Position numbers and translations under genes: made by a program. DNA of 64,000 bases from a virus, in the IMG/VR virus record IMGVR_UViG_3300045282_000112, positions 20,384 to 84,383 of that record; one strand, given 5' to 3'. The notes beneath the pieces are model-generated. The model was given only the letters and a program-made list of their open reading frames with translations. It was not told where the DNA came from and made no database searches. This document shows, in pieces, positions 32,971 to 40,651 of the stretch. How positions within the stretch are numbered: position 1 is the stretch's first letter; each line of letters opens with the position of its first letter.

Positions 32971-35405
32971 CTCAGGCGGCCTTGCTTTACCAGCTCCTTG
33001 TAGGTCTTCTTCACGTCCCGGTAGTAGCTGTTCCAGCTCGGCGTATGCTTGACGCTGCCCAGCTCGTATTCGAGGCGCGCCATCTCGGCCATGGTCTCGT
33101 GCATGCCCTGCCGTGTGGATGCGCCACTGTGCTTGACGGCGTTCCACCACTCGGTCGAGTAGTCGGTGAGCCCGTCCTCGTCGGCCAGCTTCTGCCAGTT
33201 CAGGTTATGCTTCACGAAGCGTTCGTAGATCGGGAACTGCTTGTCGTAGGGCGGGGCGAGGCTGCCGTCGGGGTGCATCCATCCCTTCCACGGTTTGTCG
33301 GGGTCGGGGCCCGGCTCGTTGACGCCCGGCAGCGCCTTCTGCATGGCCTCGCTCTCTGCCTGCAGCGCGTCCAGCACCTGCTGATACTGGATGTGCATCA
33401 CCTCGTGCGAGGTGACGCCCGCGATGGTGCCCGAGTTCAGCTGGTCGGGGAACATCAGCACGGTGCCACGCTTGTGGCCGCCGGGTGGCTGATCCATCGA
33501 GTAGGCCATGCCCGCCGCCATGTATTCCCGCCCGCCCAGCACGAAGCGCGCGTCGGAAGGCTTGCCGATCATCACCGTCTTCGGGTCTGCCCCCAGCTCC
33601 TCGGCGACGTTGCGCGCCTCGTTCAGCGTGTGGTGCACGCCCATCAGGGTTTCGCGGGATGCCCAGACGTAGGGGTCCTCGCTCATCGGCGGGTTGACGA
33701 CGTAGGCGCGCTGCAGCTTCTCGGCCTCCGACCATGAGGTGACGCGCTCGCCATCTGTCCGCGCGTAGCGCTCGCCGCGCTTGGCGTAGAGGGTGGTGAC
33801 GTGCTCCGGGTCGTAGCTCATCAGCACGATGTCGGGCTCGCCCTTGTTGAATTTGGCGAAGGTCTCCTTATTCCAGCCGTCGGGCTTGAAGGTCTCGTTC
33901 CACGGCAGGCGTGCGGCGGCGCGGAAGCCCGCCTCGGCGTAAGCCTGCGGCAGCACGGTGTCGAAGCAGTCGAGGCGTCGGCCGCCTTGATCGACCGCCA
34001 GCTGCAGCGCCGACAGGGCGAAGTTGTCCACCTTGCTGTCGTGGTGCTTGAACACCGAGACGATGTTGTCGCCGTCGAGCGCGAAGCCAGCCTTGCCGTC
34101 GAGCGTCGTGAACAGCCGCAGCTTGCGATAGTCGTCGGGGTCCTTGATCTCCACCGCCGTGCCGTATTTGGTCGAGGCGGCAGCCGCTGCGATGGCGTCT
34201 TGCAGATCGCGGAAGTCGGTGCCCGAGCGGATCATGCGGGTGTTCAGCTCTTCGAAGTGAGCTGGCGTCGCCTTGTTGGTCTTCAGGTAAGCCTTAAATC
34301 CCGGCGTCGGCCGGAAGATCATGCGCCCACCGCTAGTAATTGCTCTAAAGCTTCTTCCTTTGTAAGGCTTGGATGAGCTGACAGGACTTCGCGGAGGAGC
34401 TGGTGCATACGGGGGGTTAGACCCTGCTCCAGCATGCGCCGTGCCTGTTCCTCCAGTGGCGGCCGATGCTCCTCCTCCTGATCCTGCAGCCGAAGGTGAG
34501 CCCCCGCCGCCCCCGCCGCCTTCTCCGGTCCATTGTCCGCCGCCCTCTTCCCCTGCGGGAACTCGCGGTTGGTCTGGGTCATACGCGTCAATCCTCCTGC
34601 TGTCGCTGCTCGCGGCGGCGACACGCTTTTTCAACTCGGTCCAGTGCAAAGTGACACTGGGCGCGACGCGTATGCCGCGCCCCTGTATAAGTGGGGTGCG
34701 GGCGATCACATCGCCACGGTATACGTTAACAATATCGTCGATTGATACACCGCCGATGACCCCTACCTCGTTTTCTGAGGTGCCCTGCACACGGCGCAGG
34801 CGCTCGTCGACGGGTTGCCGGATGGCGATCACGTAGGCGGGCCGGTCCCAATCGGCCTTCTGCTGCTGCGGCGCGAAGCTGCTGGCGTAGGACGCTGCCA
34901 CGCTCGGGTCAGTGGCGTAGTAGGTCAGGCCCTTCTGCGCCTCGCCGATGTTGTATTCGCCCTTGCTGCGCACCTCCCCCGTCGCTTGGATGGCTTCGAA
35001 CTCGGCCGCCGCCATGCCCCGGTAGATGATACCGGCAGAGCGTGCGCCCGGAAGGTCGCCCTGATGCGGGGCAGTCGGGATCAGCTGGTCATGTTCCATG
35101 TCGACCGGCTTGCCCTCATACTCCAGCACCATCCGCTCGTGGCGGTAGAAGCGTGGGTCGTAGTGACCTATCGTGTCGCGGTTGGCTTGGTAGGGCACCC
35201 GCTTCTCGGGTCCTGCAGGCGTGAAGCCTCCCTCGCCCGAGGTCCACTGCCCCGACGGGTCGCGTGGCTGGTCGGGATCGAAGTCCTGCCACCGCTGCAG
35301 CCGCTGGGGCGGGCTGTAGGGCTCGCAATCGAAATGCGCTACCCAAGCGTCCCGAAAGCGGCTGGCGCGCTCCAGCAGGGCTGCAGGGGGCAGGAAAAGG
35401 CTCAC
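32967..35405 (-). CDS. ADP-ribosyltransferase-like, GNAT-like and zinc metallopeptidase fusion
   Basis: A protein of 812 residues from a GTG that overlaps the preceding TGA (GTGA). Order of parts: short N-terminus; linker DFDPDQPRDPSGQWTSGEGG at about 41-60; an ART-like domain at about 120-235 (IIYRGMAAAEFEAIQATGEV, KGLTYYATDPSVAASYASSF, ENEVGV as possible Arg, Tyr and Glu motifs). Then a second Gly-rich DPDQPR linker at about 275-315. Then a GNAT-like domain at about 365-560 (GGRRLDCFDTVLPQAYAEAG, GEPDIVLMSYDP). Finally a zincin with TSHEVMHIQYQ near residue 665 (HExxH) and a downstream HETMAEMARLE. Four-base overlaps on both sides place it in one operon with the portal. I infer an injected effector. 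The second linker overlaps another gene. Confidence 0.8.
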   Translation of the reverse strand: MSLFLPPAALLERASRFRDAWVAHFDCEPYSPPQRLQRWQDFDPDQPRDPSGQWTSGEGGFTPAGPEKRVPYQANRDTIGHYDPRFYRHERMVLEYEGKPVDMEHDQLIPTAPHQGDLPGARSAGIIYRGMAAAEFEAIQATGEVRSKGEYNIGEAQKGLTYYATDPSVAASYASSFAPQQQKADWDRPAYVIAIRQPVDERLRRVQGTSENEVGVIGGVSIDDIVNVYRGDVIARTPLIQGRGIRVAPSVTLHWTELKKRVAAASSDSRRIDAYDPDQPRVPAGEEGGGQWTGEGGGGGGGSPSAAGSGGGASAATGGTGTAHAGAGSNPPYAPAPPRSPVSSSKPYKGRSFRAITSGGRMIFRPTPGFKAYLKTNKATPAHFEELNTRMIRSGTDFRDLQDAIAAAAASTKYGTAVEIKDPDDYRKLRLFTTLDGKAGFALDGDNIVSVFKHHDSKVDNFALSALQLAVDQGGRRLDCFDTVLPQAYAEAGFRAAARLPWNETFKPDGWNKETFAKFNKGEPDIVLMSYDPEHVTTLYAKRGERYARTDGERVTSWSEAEKLQRAYVVNPPMSEDPYVWASRETLMGVHHTLNEARNVAEELGADPKTVMIGKPSDARFVLGGREYMAAGMAYSMDQPPGGHKRGTVLMFPDQLNSGTIAGVTSHEVMHIQYQQVLDALQAESEAMQKALPGVNEPGPDPDKPWKGWMHPDGSLAPPYDKQFPIYERFVKHNLNWQKLADEDGLTDYSTEWWNAVKHSGASTRQGMHETMAEMARLEYELGSVKHTPSWNSYYRDVKKTYKELVKQGRLR
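34319..34582 (-). CDS. overlapping gene inside the second linker of the 812-residue protein
   Basis: An 87-residue reading in a different frame, MTQTNREFPQGKRAADNGPE onward, ending EEALEQLLAVGA. An AGGAGG site lies ten bases before its ATG; in the host frame this is an AGG AGG rare-codon pair. About 69% of its codons end in G or C, against about 44% for the host frame over the same bases, while the rest of the genome is GC-ending. The C-terminal half forms plausible amphipathic helices (PRMHQLLREVLSAHPSLTKE). Its TGA overlaps an in-frame ATG of the host gene at 34322 (ATGA). That could restart translation to give the GNAT-peptidase half alone. Function unknown. Confidence 0.66.
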   Translation of the reverse strand: MTQTNREFPQGKRAADNGPEKAAGAAGAHLRLQDQEEEHRPPLEEQARRMLEQGLTPRMHQLLREVLSAHPSLTKEEALEQLLAVGA

Positions 35406-36166
35406 AGAGCGAACAGCTCCTCCCACATCGCCTGCGCGTTGGCGAGCGCTTGCGTGGCAGTAGGCCCGCTGCCGAGGCACCTGCCAGTGTGCATGGCCAC
35501 GAAGCTCTCGGCTTCGAACTGCTCGCGGCTGTCCATGGCGTAGGGTGAAACGGCGTCCTTGTCGGCGTAGCGGGCGACGATGGCGTCAACCACATCGGGC
35601 CCGTGCGCGGTGCGCAGCTCCTGCATGAGGATGTGCCCGAACTGGTGCAGGAGCGTGCCGTCGGCGCTGCTGTCGACCATCAGGCCCTTCCACTCACGCT
35701 CGTGTGCAGCGAGCTGGTCGGGGTGCCACTGGCGGGCGTTGAGGATAAGCTTGCCGTCGCCCGCCAGAACGAACTCGCGGTCGCCGAGGTCGCGCATCTC
35801 GACCTTGATGGGGCTGTCGATCAACGGGGAATAGTCCTCCGCGAGCTGGTCCATGGCGTCCTTGGCGTTGAGCTTGGCCTCGGTCTGCTTCATGCGGTAG
35901 CTGTAGCTCGGGCTGCCGTCCGGTCGCACGTCCTCCTCTTCGCCTGCGTCGTCGGGTTCCACGTCCCATTCGAGCAGGTTGTGCATGGGCATGGCGAGGT
36001 CGGAGGCGTTGAACGCGCTCTCCGGGCCCCATGTGCCCGTGCGGTTCGACCATGCGCTGATGACAGTGGTCTCTGGATTGCGCACCTCGGCGGCGCGGAA
36101 CTGCTCGCCCTGCGGGGAGGTGACGTTGTAAACCCGCCGTGCGTTGGGCGGTCTGTCGGCGGCCAT
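35402..36166 (-). CDS. zincin-like protein with Glu-to-Gln change in the metal motif
   Basis: A protein of 254 residues, MAADRPPNARRVYNVTSPQG. Residues about 170-180 read TLLHQFGHILMQE, the place of an HExxH zinc peptidase motif but with Gln for the catalytic Glu. A later EQFEAESFVAMHTGR could supply the third ligand. The core LGDREFVLAGDGKLILNARQ is typical of toxin-like metallopeptidases carried by phages. It may be an inactive or altered enzyme. It lies directly after the portal and overlaps the 812-residue gene by four bases. Confidence 0.7.
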   Translation of the reverse strand: MAADRPPNARRVYNVTSPQGEQFRAAEVRNPETTVISAWSNRTGTWGPESAFNASDLAMPMHNLLEWDVEPDDAGEEEDVRPDGSPSYSYRMKQTEAKLNAKDAMDQLAEDYSPLIDSPIKVEMRDLGDREFVLAGDGKLILNARQWHPDQLAAHEREWKGLMVDSSADGTLLHQFGHILMQELRTAHGPDVVDAIVARYADKDAVSPYAMDSREQFEAESFVAMHTGRCLGSGPTATQALANAQAMWEELFAL

Positions 36167-36177
36167 TAGTTGTCCTT

Positions 36178-36192
36178 ACAAATCGTTTGTAT
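36178..36192 (-). promoter_or_regulatory. small palindrome before a ribosome site
   Basis: TACAAA-TCG-TTTGTA forms a 6-bp stem with a 3-base loop in the gap between the portal stop and the next gene. On the minus strand it is directly followed by an AAGGA ribosome site for the gene starting at 36166. Possible mRNA hairpin controlling that gene. Confidence 0.45.
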
Positions 36193-36200
36193 ATGGTGCC

Positions 36201-38594
36201 TCAGCAGTCCTTCTGCCAGCCGCAGCCGTCACCGGAGCGGTTGTAACCCTCGACGTATCCGCGCTCCGAGGTCTTCTCGATCTCGTCGATGCGCGCCTCC
36301 TCCTCGGGGCTCTTGTTCTCCTTCGCCACGAGCACGCGGCGCTCCTCGTAGAGCTGGTGACCCTCGCCGAACTTGTATTCGAGCAGCGCGTGGGTGTTGA
36401 ACTGCAGCTCGGTGACGATGCCGTCCTTGGTGCGGAAGTTGAGCATCAGGTCACGGTAGCCTGCCATGGGGGTGAGGAAGCGGTCCTTGACGCGGATCAC
36501 GTCGTTGTTTTCGACGAAGTCCGCCACCGCCTGACGCACGGTCACGCAGTCGTCGAAGGCGACGGTAGCGCGCAGCACATCCTTCAATCCCTCGGGTGGC
36601 ACCTTCTCGTCGCGCATCTTGCGCTCGGCCGACGAGCGCGCCTTCATGGTGCGGGTGCCGGGCTCGGCACTGGTAGCGGGCGGGTAGGTGACCTTGCCGC
36701 CGAACTTCTGTGCAAACTCCTCGACCGTGCTCATGAACTCAGGCTCGGCGGTCTTGCAGGCCGCATACAGCTCGTCGATGTCGTTGGTCGGCTGTATCTG
36801 CTGATCCGGCGGCTGGTAATCCGCGCCCATGTTCTGCGCGATGTCGGTCTTCTTCGCGACCGTGGCCGTGCCCTTCGACTGCGGCGCGGTCTGGGTCTTG
36901 GTGCTGCCGGTAACCTTGGTCTCGCTGCTGGAGCTGCCGCCACCGCCGGGGCCGAACTTGCCCTTGTTGTCGGGCTGGCCGCGCGGGTGCTTGCTCTCTT
37001 CCCACTCGTCGCGCGAGCGCACGCCGAGTAGCTGCCGCACATGATCAGGATCGTAGTCGCGCGTGTGCCGGTAGCGGCGCAGGTTGAGGCGACCGGCGCT
37101 GACCGGCTTGGCGTCACGGGTTGGCTTGCCGCCACCCTTCTGGAACGGGCTACCACCACCGGGCTTCTGCTGCCCCTGCTGGCTCGGGTGCTGGTTGCCC
37201 ATGGCGTTGCCCGCCAGCATCTCCTTGCGCTTCTCGGCCTCGGCTTGCGCTGCCTGCTCCTCGGGGCTCTGCATGCTTTCGAGCGCGAGCTGTTCCTGAT
37301 CCTCAAGCGCCTGCTCAAGGCCCGGGTAGACGCCATCCTCGATCAGCTGGTTCTGCCGCCCGATGCGCAACGCCTCGGCGTCGACCAGCCCCATCATGAC
37401 ATCAAGGTTGGTGACATCGGCCTTCAACTTGGAGACCGCCGCCTTCTCGGTGGCGGGCATCTGCCACAGCGGGTTCCAGATGTAGTAGATCGACGGGTCG
37501 CGCTTGCCCAGTGCAGAGCGGATCAGTGCATCGTCAAGAGAAGCAAGGGCGGGAGACAATACATTGGTCTGATCTGAGTTAACTCGGTCGTAGTAGTTAC
37601 GGACATCACTCTCTCCAGTAGACTGTAGTCCAGCAGGGGACTGTCCCAGCATACGTGTAGCGGGGATGTCTGCTGCACCGGAGGCGATGAGGAGATACAT
37701 CTGCAGGACATCGGGGAGTTGCGTGAAATTCGCATTGATGCGCTCCCACTCCTCCTCCTTGTCGAGGAGCAGCGTGTTGATCACCGACTTCACCGAGTTG
37801 GCATACATGAAGCGTGCGGTGAGCCGGTTCTGATACTCGGCGGTGGCGATGTTCTGCGACAAATCGGGGATTTTAATGATGTCGAACTTGCTTTCGGTGA
37901 CCAACGTCGCGATGGACTGTGTCACCAGCGTCGCCGACATCACGGCGTCCTGCACGTTCTGCAGCACGGGATCGCCCCAGATTTCCCCCATCATCACGGG
38001 GTCGGGCAGCTGCATGCCCTTCAGCACGATGACCCGCGACGGGTGTATCTGGAACTCGTCGCGCGACAGCTCGGTGCCAACGTCCATGTTGCGCGTGAAG
38101 TAGAGCGGCTTGCCGTAGAGCGGGTCCATCACGTCCTTGATGAGCGGACCCGTGCCCAGCGCCCAGCGTGAGACGGGAATGATGAACTCCAGATCGCCCT
38201 TGCCGACCTTCTCGAAATTCAGCGGCTGGCTGGCGCGTCCCTGCTTGATGCCCATGATGATCGCCGCGCCGCCGTAGAGGCGCGCCAAGATCAGCGCCTC
38301 CTTCAGCACGCACTGCACATCGAGGCGCGTCTCTTCGGCCTCCAGCTTCTCGATGACGTTGGTGTCAGCCTGCCACGCACGCCACGCGCGGGTGGCATCC
38401 TGTGCCGGGATGTCGATCAGCTTGCGGGCCAGCCAATTGGCGCGGTAAGCGCTCTCCAGCTCATACTGTGACAGCGGGTTGAACTGGAAAAACGACGCGC
38501 CCGAGGCGGCCTTGTCGCGCCCCGGCACGCCGAAGCCTGCCATGAGGTTGATCAGGCTGTCCTTGAACTCGGCAGTCACCCCTTGATAAGTCAT
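36201..38594 (-). CDS. portal protein (DUF1073 type) fused to a RelA/SpoT-like domain
   Basis: A protein of 797 residues. Residues 1-460 match DUF1073-type portals: FNPLSQYELESAYRANWLAR, LIDIPAQDATRAWRAW, RLYGGAAIIMGIKQG and LLIASGAADIPATRMLGQSP. The portal ring is the DNA channel of the head. A Gln/Gly/Lys linker with DYDPDHVRQ (about 515) and GPGGGGSSSS (about 550) follows. Residues about 640-760 look like a RelA/SpoT nucleotidyltransferase: MKARSSAERKMRDEKV, GLKDVLRATVAFDD, VKDRFLTPMAGYRDLMLNF, IVTELQFNTHALLEYK, GEGHQLYEERR. The Asp, Tyr, Glu and Gln positions of the family are present. The domain may make (p)ppGpp-like nucleotides or modify tRNA like toxSAS enzymes (inference). Ordinary portals of this type end near residue 500. 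Confidence 0.88.
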   Translation of the reverse strand: MTYQGVTAEFKDSLINLMAGFGVPGRDKAASGASFFQFNPLSQYELESAYRANWLARKLIDIPAQDATRAWRAWQADTNVIEKLEAEETRLDVQCVLKEALILARLYGGAAIIMGIKQGRASQPLNFEKVGKGDLEFIIPVSRWALGTGPLIKDVMDPLYGKPLYFTRNMDVGTELSRDEFQIHPSRVIVLKGMQLPDPVMMGEIWGDPVLQNVQDAVMSATLVTQSIATLVTESKFDIIKIPDLSQNIATAEYQNRLTARFMYANSVKSVINTLLLDKEEEWERINANFTQLPDVLQMYLLIASGAADIPATRMLGQSPAGLQSTGESDVRNYYDRVNSDQTNVLSPALASLDDALIRSALGKRDPSIYYIWNPLWQMPATEKAAVSKLKADVTNLDVMMGLVDAEALRIGRQNQLIEDGVYPGLEQALEDQEQLALESMQSPEEQAAQAEAEKRKEMLAGNAMGNQHPSQQGQQKPGGGSPFQKGGGKPTRDAKPVSAGRLNLRRYRHTRDYDPDHVRQLLGVRSRDEWEESKHPRGQPDNKGKFGPGGGGSSSSETKVTGSTKTQTAPQSKGTATVAKKTDIAQNMGADYQPPDQQIQPTNDIDELYAACKTAEPEFMSTVEEFAQKFGGKVTYPPATSAEPGTRTMKARSSAERKMRDEKVPPEGLKDVLRATVAFDDCVTVRQAVADFVENNDVIRVKDRFLTPMAGYRDLMLNFRTKDGIVTELQFNTHALLEYKFGEGHQLYEERRVLVAKENKSPEEEARIDEIEKTSERGYVEGYNRSGDGCGWQKDC

Positions 38595-38639
38595 GTCAGT
38601 TACTTACCGTCGAAAGGTCGGTTGCAAACTGCATATCCA

Positions 38640-38735
38640 TCACGTCCCTTCATCGGGCTGGTCACCGCAGCGCCACGCCAGCGAGACGAGGAAGCCGACG
38701 AGCGCACCAGCCAAGAAGATCAGGGTCTCAAACAC
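38640..38735 (-). CDS. short membrane peptide of the lysis cluster
   Basis: Reading from a GTG at 38735 gives 31 residues: VFETLIFLAGALVGFLVSLA then WRCGDQPDEGT. One transmembrane helix with a short acidic C-terminus. It overlaps the upstream peptide gene by eight bases and lies between it and the portal. A role in lysis, such as an antiholin or spanin-like piece, is possible by position only. Confidence 0.5.
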   Translation of the reverse strand: MFETLIFLAGALVGFLVSLAWRCGDQPDEGT

Positions 38736-38838
38736 CGTAGTGCTGTTGTGCCCACATGATGCCGACGACCACGCCGATCACCATGCCGCCGAACATCGCG
38801 AGCACGGCAAACAGCGTGCACAGCGCGGCGGTCGTCAC
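38728..38838 (-). CDS. short membrane peptide after the amidase
   Basis: A GTG overlapping the amidase stop (GTGA) starts 36 residues: VTTAALCTLFAVLAMFGGMV then IGVVVGIMWAQQHYGV. One or two hydrophobic spans. Direct coupling to the amidase gene makes a lysis-related role likely, although no family is recognised. Confidence 0.55.
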   Translation of the reverse strand: MTTAALCTLFAVLAMFGGMVIGVVVGIMWAQQHYGV

Positions 38839-39527
38839 ACCATCACCTGCACTTCACGCCGCAGCTTGTCGCCGCACTCCCTCGCGCCCTGCTCAGTGCT
38901 GTCGAAGGCGAGGCGCGTGTAGTCCCACTTGCCTTCCTGTGCGACGCCGCAATTGGCCTGCACCTCGGCGTGGCTGAGCACGGTCTGCGGCGTGACCGGG
39001 ATGCCGTAGAAGACGCAGAGGTCGGCGACGACCGCGATCAGCACTTCCCATTGGTCCTCGGTCATCGGGTAGTCGCCTGCGTCGAACGGGCTTTCCTTCG
39101 CGCCCGACATGCAGCACAGCGAGACGCCGATGGACCCTGTGTTGAAATTCTTGGTGTGCGCCGCGTAGGTGCCGTCGCTGGTGCTGACGTTGTCCTTGAT
39201 CGAGTAGGAGCCACGCACCAGCTTGCCGTCGCCCTCGATCAGGATGTGGTAGTGTGGTGTGTCACCACCGCCCGCCTTGTGCGTGCCAGCGGTCCAGTGG
39301 CAGATGACACGCTCCATGTCGCAGTCTGGCATCCACGACGGCGGCACAATGCCGGGGACGGGGCCTTCACCACCCTCCTCGACCTCGGGCGGCGCAGGCA
39401 GCGGTGCGAACTCGTCGAGCGCATCGAAGATCGCCTCCTCGGTGAGCGGCCCATACATGCCGTCGCTCGGACCCGGGTCGAAGCCCAGCGAGCGCAAGCG
39501 GTCCTGCAGTTCGTCGGTTCGCATCAT
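38835..39527 (-). CDS. endolysin: N-acetylmuramoyl-L-alanine amidase with peptidoglycan-binding domain
   Basis: A protein of 230 residues. Residues 1-45 look like a peptidoglycan-binding domain (ELQDRLRSLGFDPGPSDGMY then GPLTEEAIFDAL). Residues 70-225 are an amidase_2 domain: VICHWTAGTHKAGG and PHYHILIEGDGKLV, with metal-binding His, then TGSIGVSLCCMSGA and VLSHAEVQANCG with the third ligand and WDYTRLA. It cuts the amide bond between muramic acid and the stem peptide at host lysis. No signal peptide is seen, so it needs a holin; candidates flank it. A GGGAGGAC ribosome site precedes the ATG. Confidence 0.92.
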   Translation of the reverse strand: MMRTDELQDRLRSLGFDPGPSDGMYGPLTEEAIFDALDEFAPLPAPPEVEEGGEGPVPGIVPPSWMPDCDMERVICHWTAGTHKAGGGDTPHYHILIEGDGKLVRGSYSIKDNVSTSDGTYAAHTKNFNTGSIGVSLCCMSGAKESPFDAGDYPMTEDQWEVLIAVVADLCVFYGIPVTPQTVLSHAEVQANCGVAQEGKWDYTRLAFDSTEQGARECGDKLRREVQVMV

Positions 39528-39554
39528 GTCCTCCCGGTATGTCTAACTTGCACG

Positions 39555-39593
39555 GCTACTTGCCCAACTCGCCCCATGAGTTGGGCAAGTAGC
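39555..39593. promoter_or_regulatory. 16-bp perfect stem-loop before the amidase gene
   Basis: GCTACTTGCCCAACTC and GAGTTGGGCAAGTAGC form a perfect 16-bp stem with a 7-base loop. It lies between the holin candidate and the amidase ribosome site. There is no T tract on either strand. The next 60 bases hold a second, weaker inverted repeat (ACCCGAAGGGT with ACCCTCGGGT). It shares TTGCCCAACT with the promoter repeats at 54849 and 55216, perhaps by chance. Confidence 0.7.
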
Positions 39594-39666
39594 CTCCACC
39601 CGAAGGGTCCAGTGAACCATCAGACCGGGCTGGGGGCGATGGGAAGGAACACCCTCGGGTGAAGCT

Positions 39667-39945
39667 TCAGTGTGGCAGTGTCGTCGGTCGCTGCGCGTCC
39701 TGCGTGACGCACACCTTGACGATGTCGAGCACGTTCGTGACCAGCCCAACGCGGCTCGTCTCCAGCGTGGCGAGGAAGTAGGCAGCAGCCACGACGAAGG
39801 CGAGGTTGAGCAGCACGATCAGCAACAACACCGGCTGCGCGCCAAGCGAGCCTATGGCATCATGTGCAACGGCAATGCCTGCCTGCACCGCACCGGGCGG
39901 GTGCGCCGCGAGGATGACCTGACCGTTGGTGGGGGGCTTGCCCAC
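39667..39945 (-). CDS. holin candidate, single-span membrane protein
   Basis: A protein of 92 residues from GTG 39945 (GKPPTNGQVILAAHPPGAVQ). A strong hydrophobic segment lies at about 38-62 (PVLLLIVLLNLAFVVAAAYF), followed by a polar C-terminus. Its location directly upstream of the amidase supports a holin or holin-like role. The fold is not one of the best known holin families, so this stays a candidate. Confidence 0.62.
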   Translation of the reverse strand: MGKPPTNGQVILAAHPPGAVQAGIAVAHDAIGSLGAQPVLLLIVLLNLAFVVAAAYFLATLETSRVGLVTNVLDIVKVCVTQDAQRPTTLPH

Positions 39946-39958
39946 TGCATGCAGGCGC

Positions 39959-40285
39959 TCAGCCGCCGTATGAAAAGCTGACGCTGGCGCTGCCGCGCAT
40001 CACGGTCACCTCGGTGTCGCCGCTCTCCGACTTGACCCACAGGCGTTCGCCCTCGACCGGGTCGAAGCCCTGCACAGTCATGGCGCTGCCGCGCGCCGAC
40101 GAGCCGCTCGGCCCGGTCACGCGCACGTATTTCGGCGTGTCGGTATTGGGCACGCCGGGGCCGCCGATGCTGACGCGCAGCGTCTGCCCGCTGCTCACCA
40201 CCAGCGTGCAGTTGAGGTTGCCCTCGCCGCTCACGTCGGTGTAGCCGTCGGCGTTGACCGGAATGCGGTGCGTGGTGGTGCCCAT
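39959..40285 (-). CDS. small beta-rich structural protein candidate
   Basis: A protein of 108 residues, MGTTTHRIPVNADGYTDVSG. All-beta composition with Ser/Thr/Gly/Val and no Cys except one. The text resembles an immunoglobulin-like or decoration domain (TLRVSIGGPGVP, WVKSESGDTEVTVM). No family recognised. Confidence 0.65.
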   Translation of the reverse strand: MGTTTHRIPVNADGYTDVSGEGNLNCTLVVSSGQTLRVSIGGPGVPNTDTPKYVRVTGPSGSSARGSAMTVQGFDPVEGERLWVKSESGDTEVTVMRGSASVSFSYGG

Positions 40286-40294
40286 GCTGATCTC

Positions 40295-40651
40295 CTATGC
40301 CTTGGCCTCGGCTCGGCTATCCAGTGCGGCAGAGTTCTCACGCATCACTTGTTTTAGAGCCTCGGATGGCGAGCCGCTAACGTCACTCACGCCGACGGTC
40401 GCGGCCTCGGTCTTCGCCGCCTGACCAAGCTGGTAGGGCATCCACGCGCACCAGAACGCACCGCCTTGCGGCTTGTCGTCGTCCTGTAGAAGCTGCACGG
40501 AGGTCTGGCCGTAGGGGATACCCTCTTCCGCGATCACCATGAGGTTGACCATCTTGTCGCTGTGCACATGCGCAACGATGGCGGCTTGCGCCTTCTCCGG
40601 GGCCTTGCTGCTGTAAAACCAGACGACGCGTCCGACAGTTGGCTTGATCAA
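40295..40651 (-). CDS. unrecognised phage protein, TTG start
   Basis: A protein of 118 residues from TTG 40651 (MIKPTVGRVVWFYSSKAPEK), chosen because CAGGAGATAAAGCA with a good AGGAG site lies just before it. The motif KPTVGRVVWF and AIVAHVHSDKMVNLMVI with GTSVQLLQDDD-like text is seen in small phage proteins of unknown function. The C-terminal 40 residues are helical and polar. Confidence 0.7.
   Translation of the reverse strand: MIKPTVGRVVWFYSSKAPEKAQAAIVAHVHSDKMVNLMVIAEEGIPYGQTSVQLLQDDDKPQGGAFWCAWMPYQLGQAAKTEAATVGVSDVSGSPSEALKQVMRENSAALDSRAEAKA

Noticed and set aside
31222-33003. Plus-strand open frame of 593 codons
   Set aside because: It is the antisense of the 574-residue gene. Its sequence is rich in Arg/His/Leu/Val without domain features and no ribosome site or promoter is seen. 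High GC makes long antisense frames common here.
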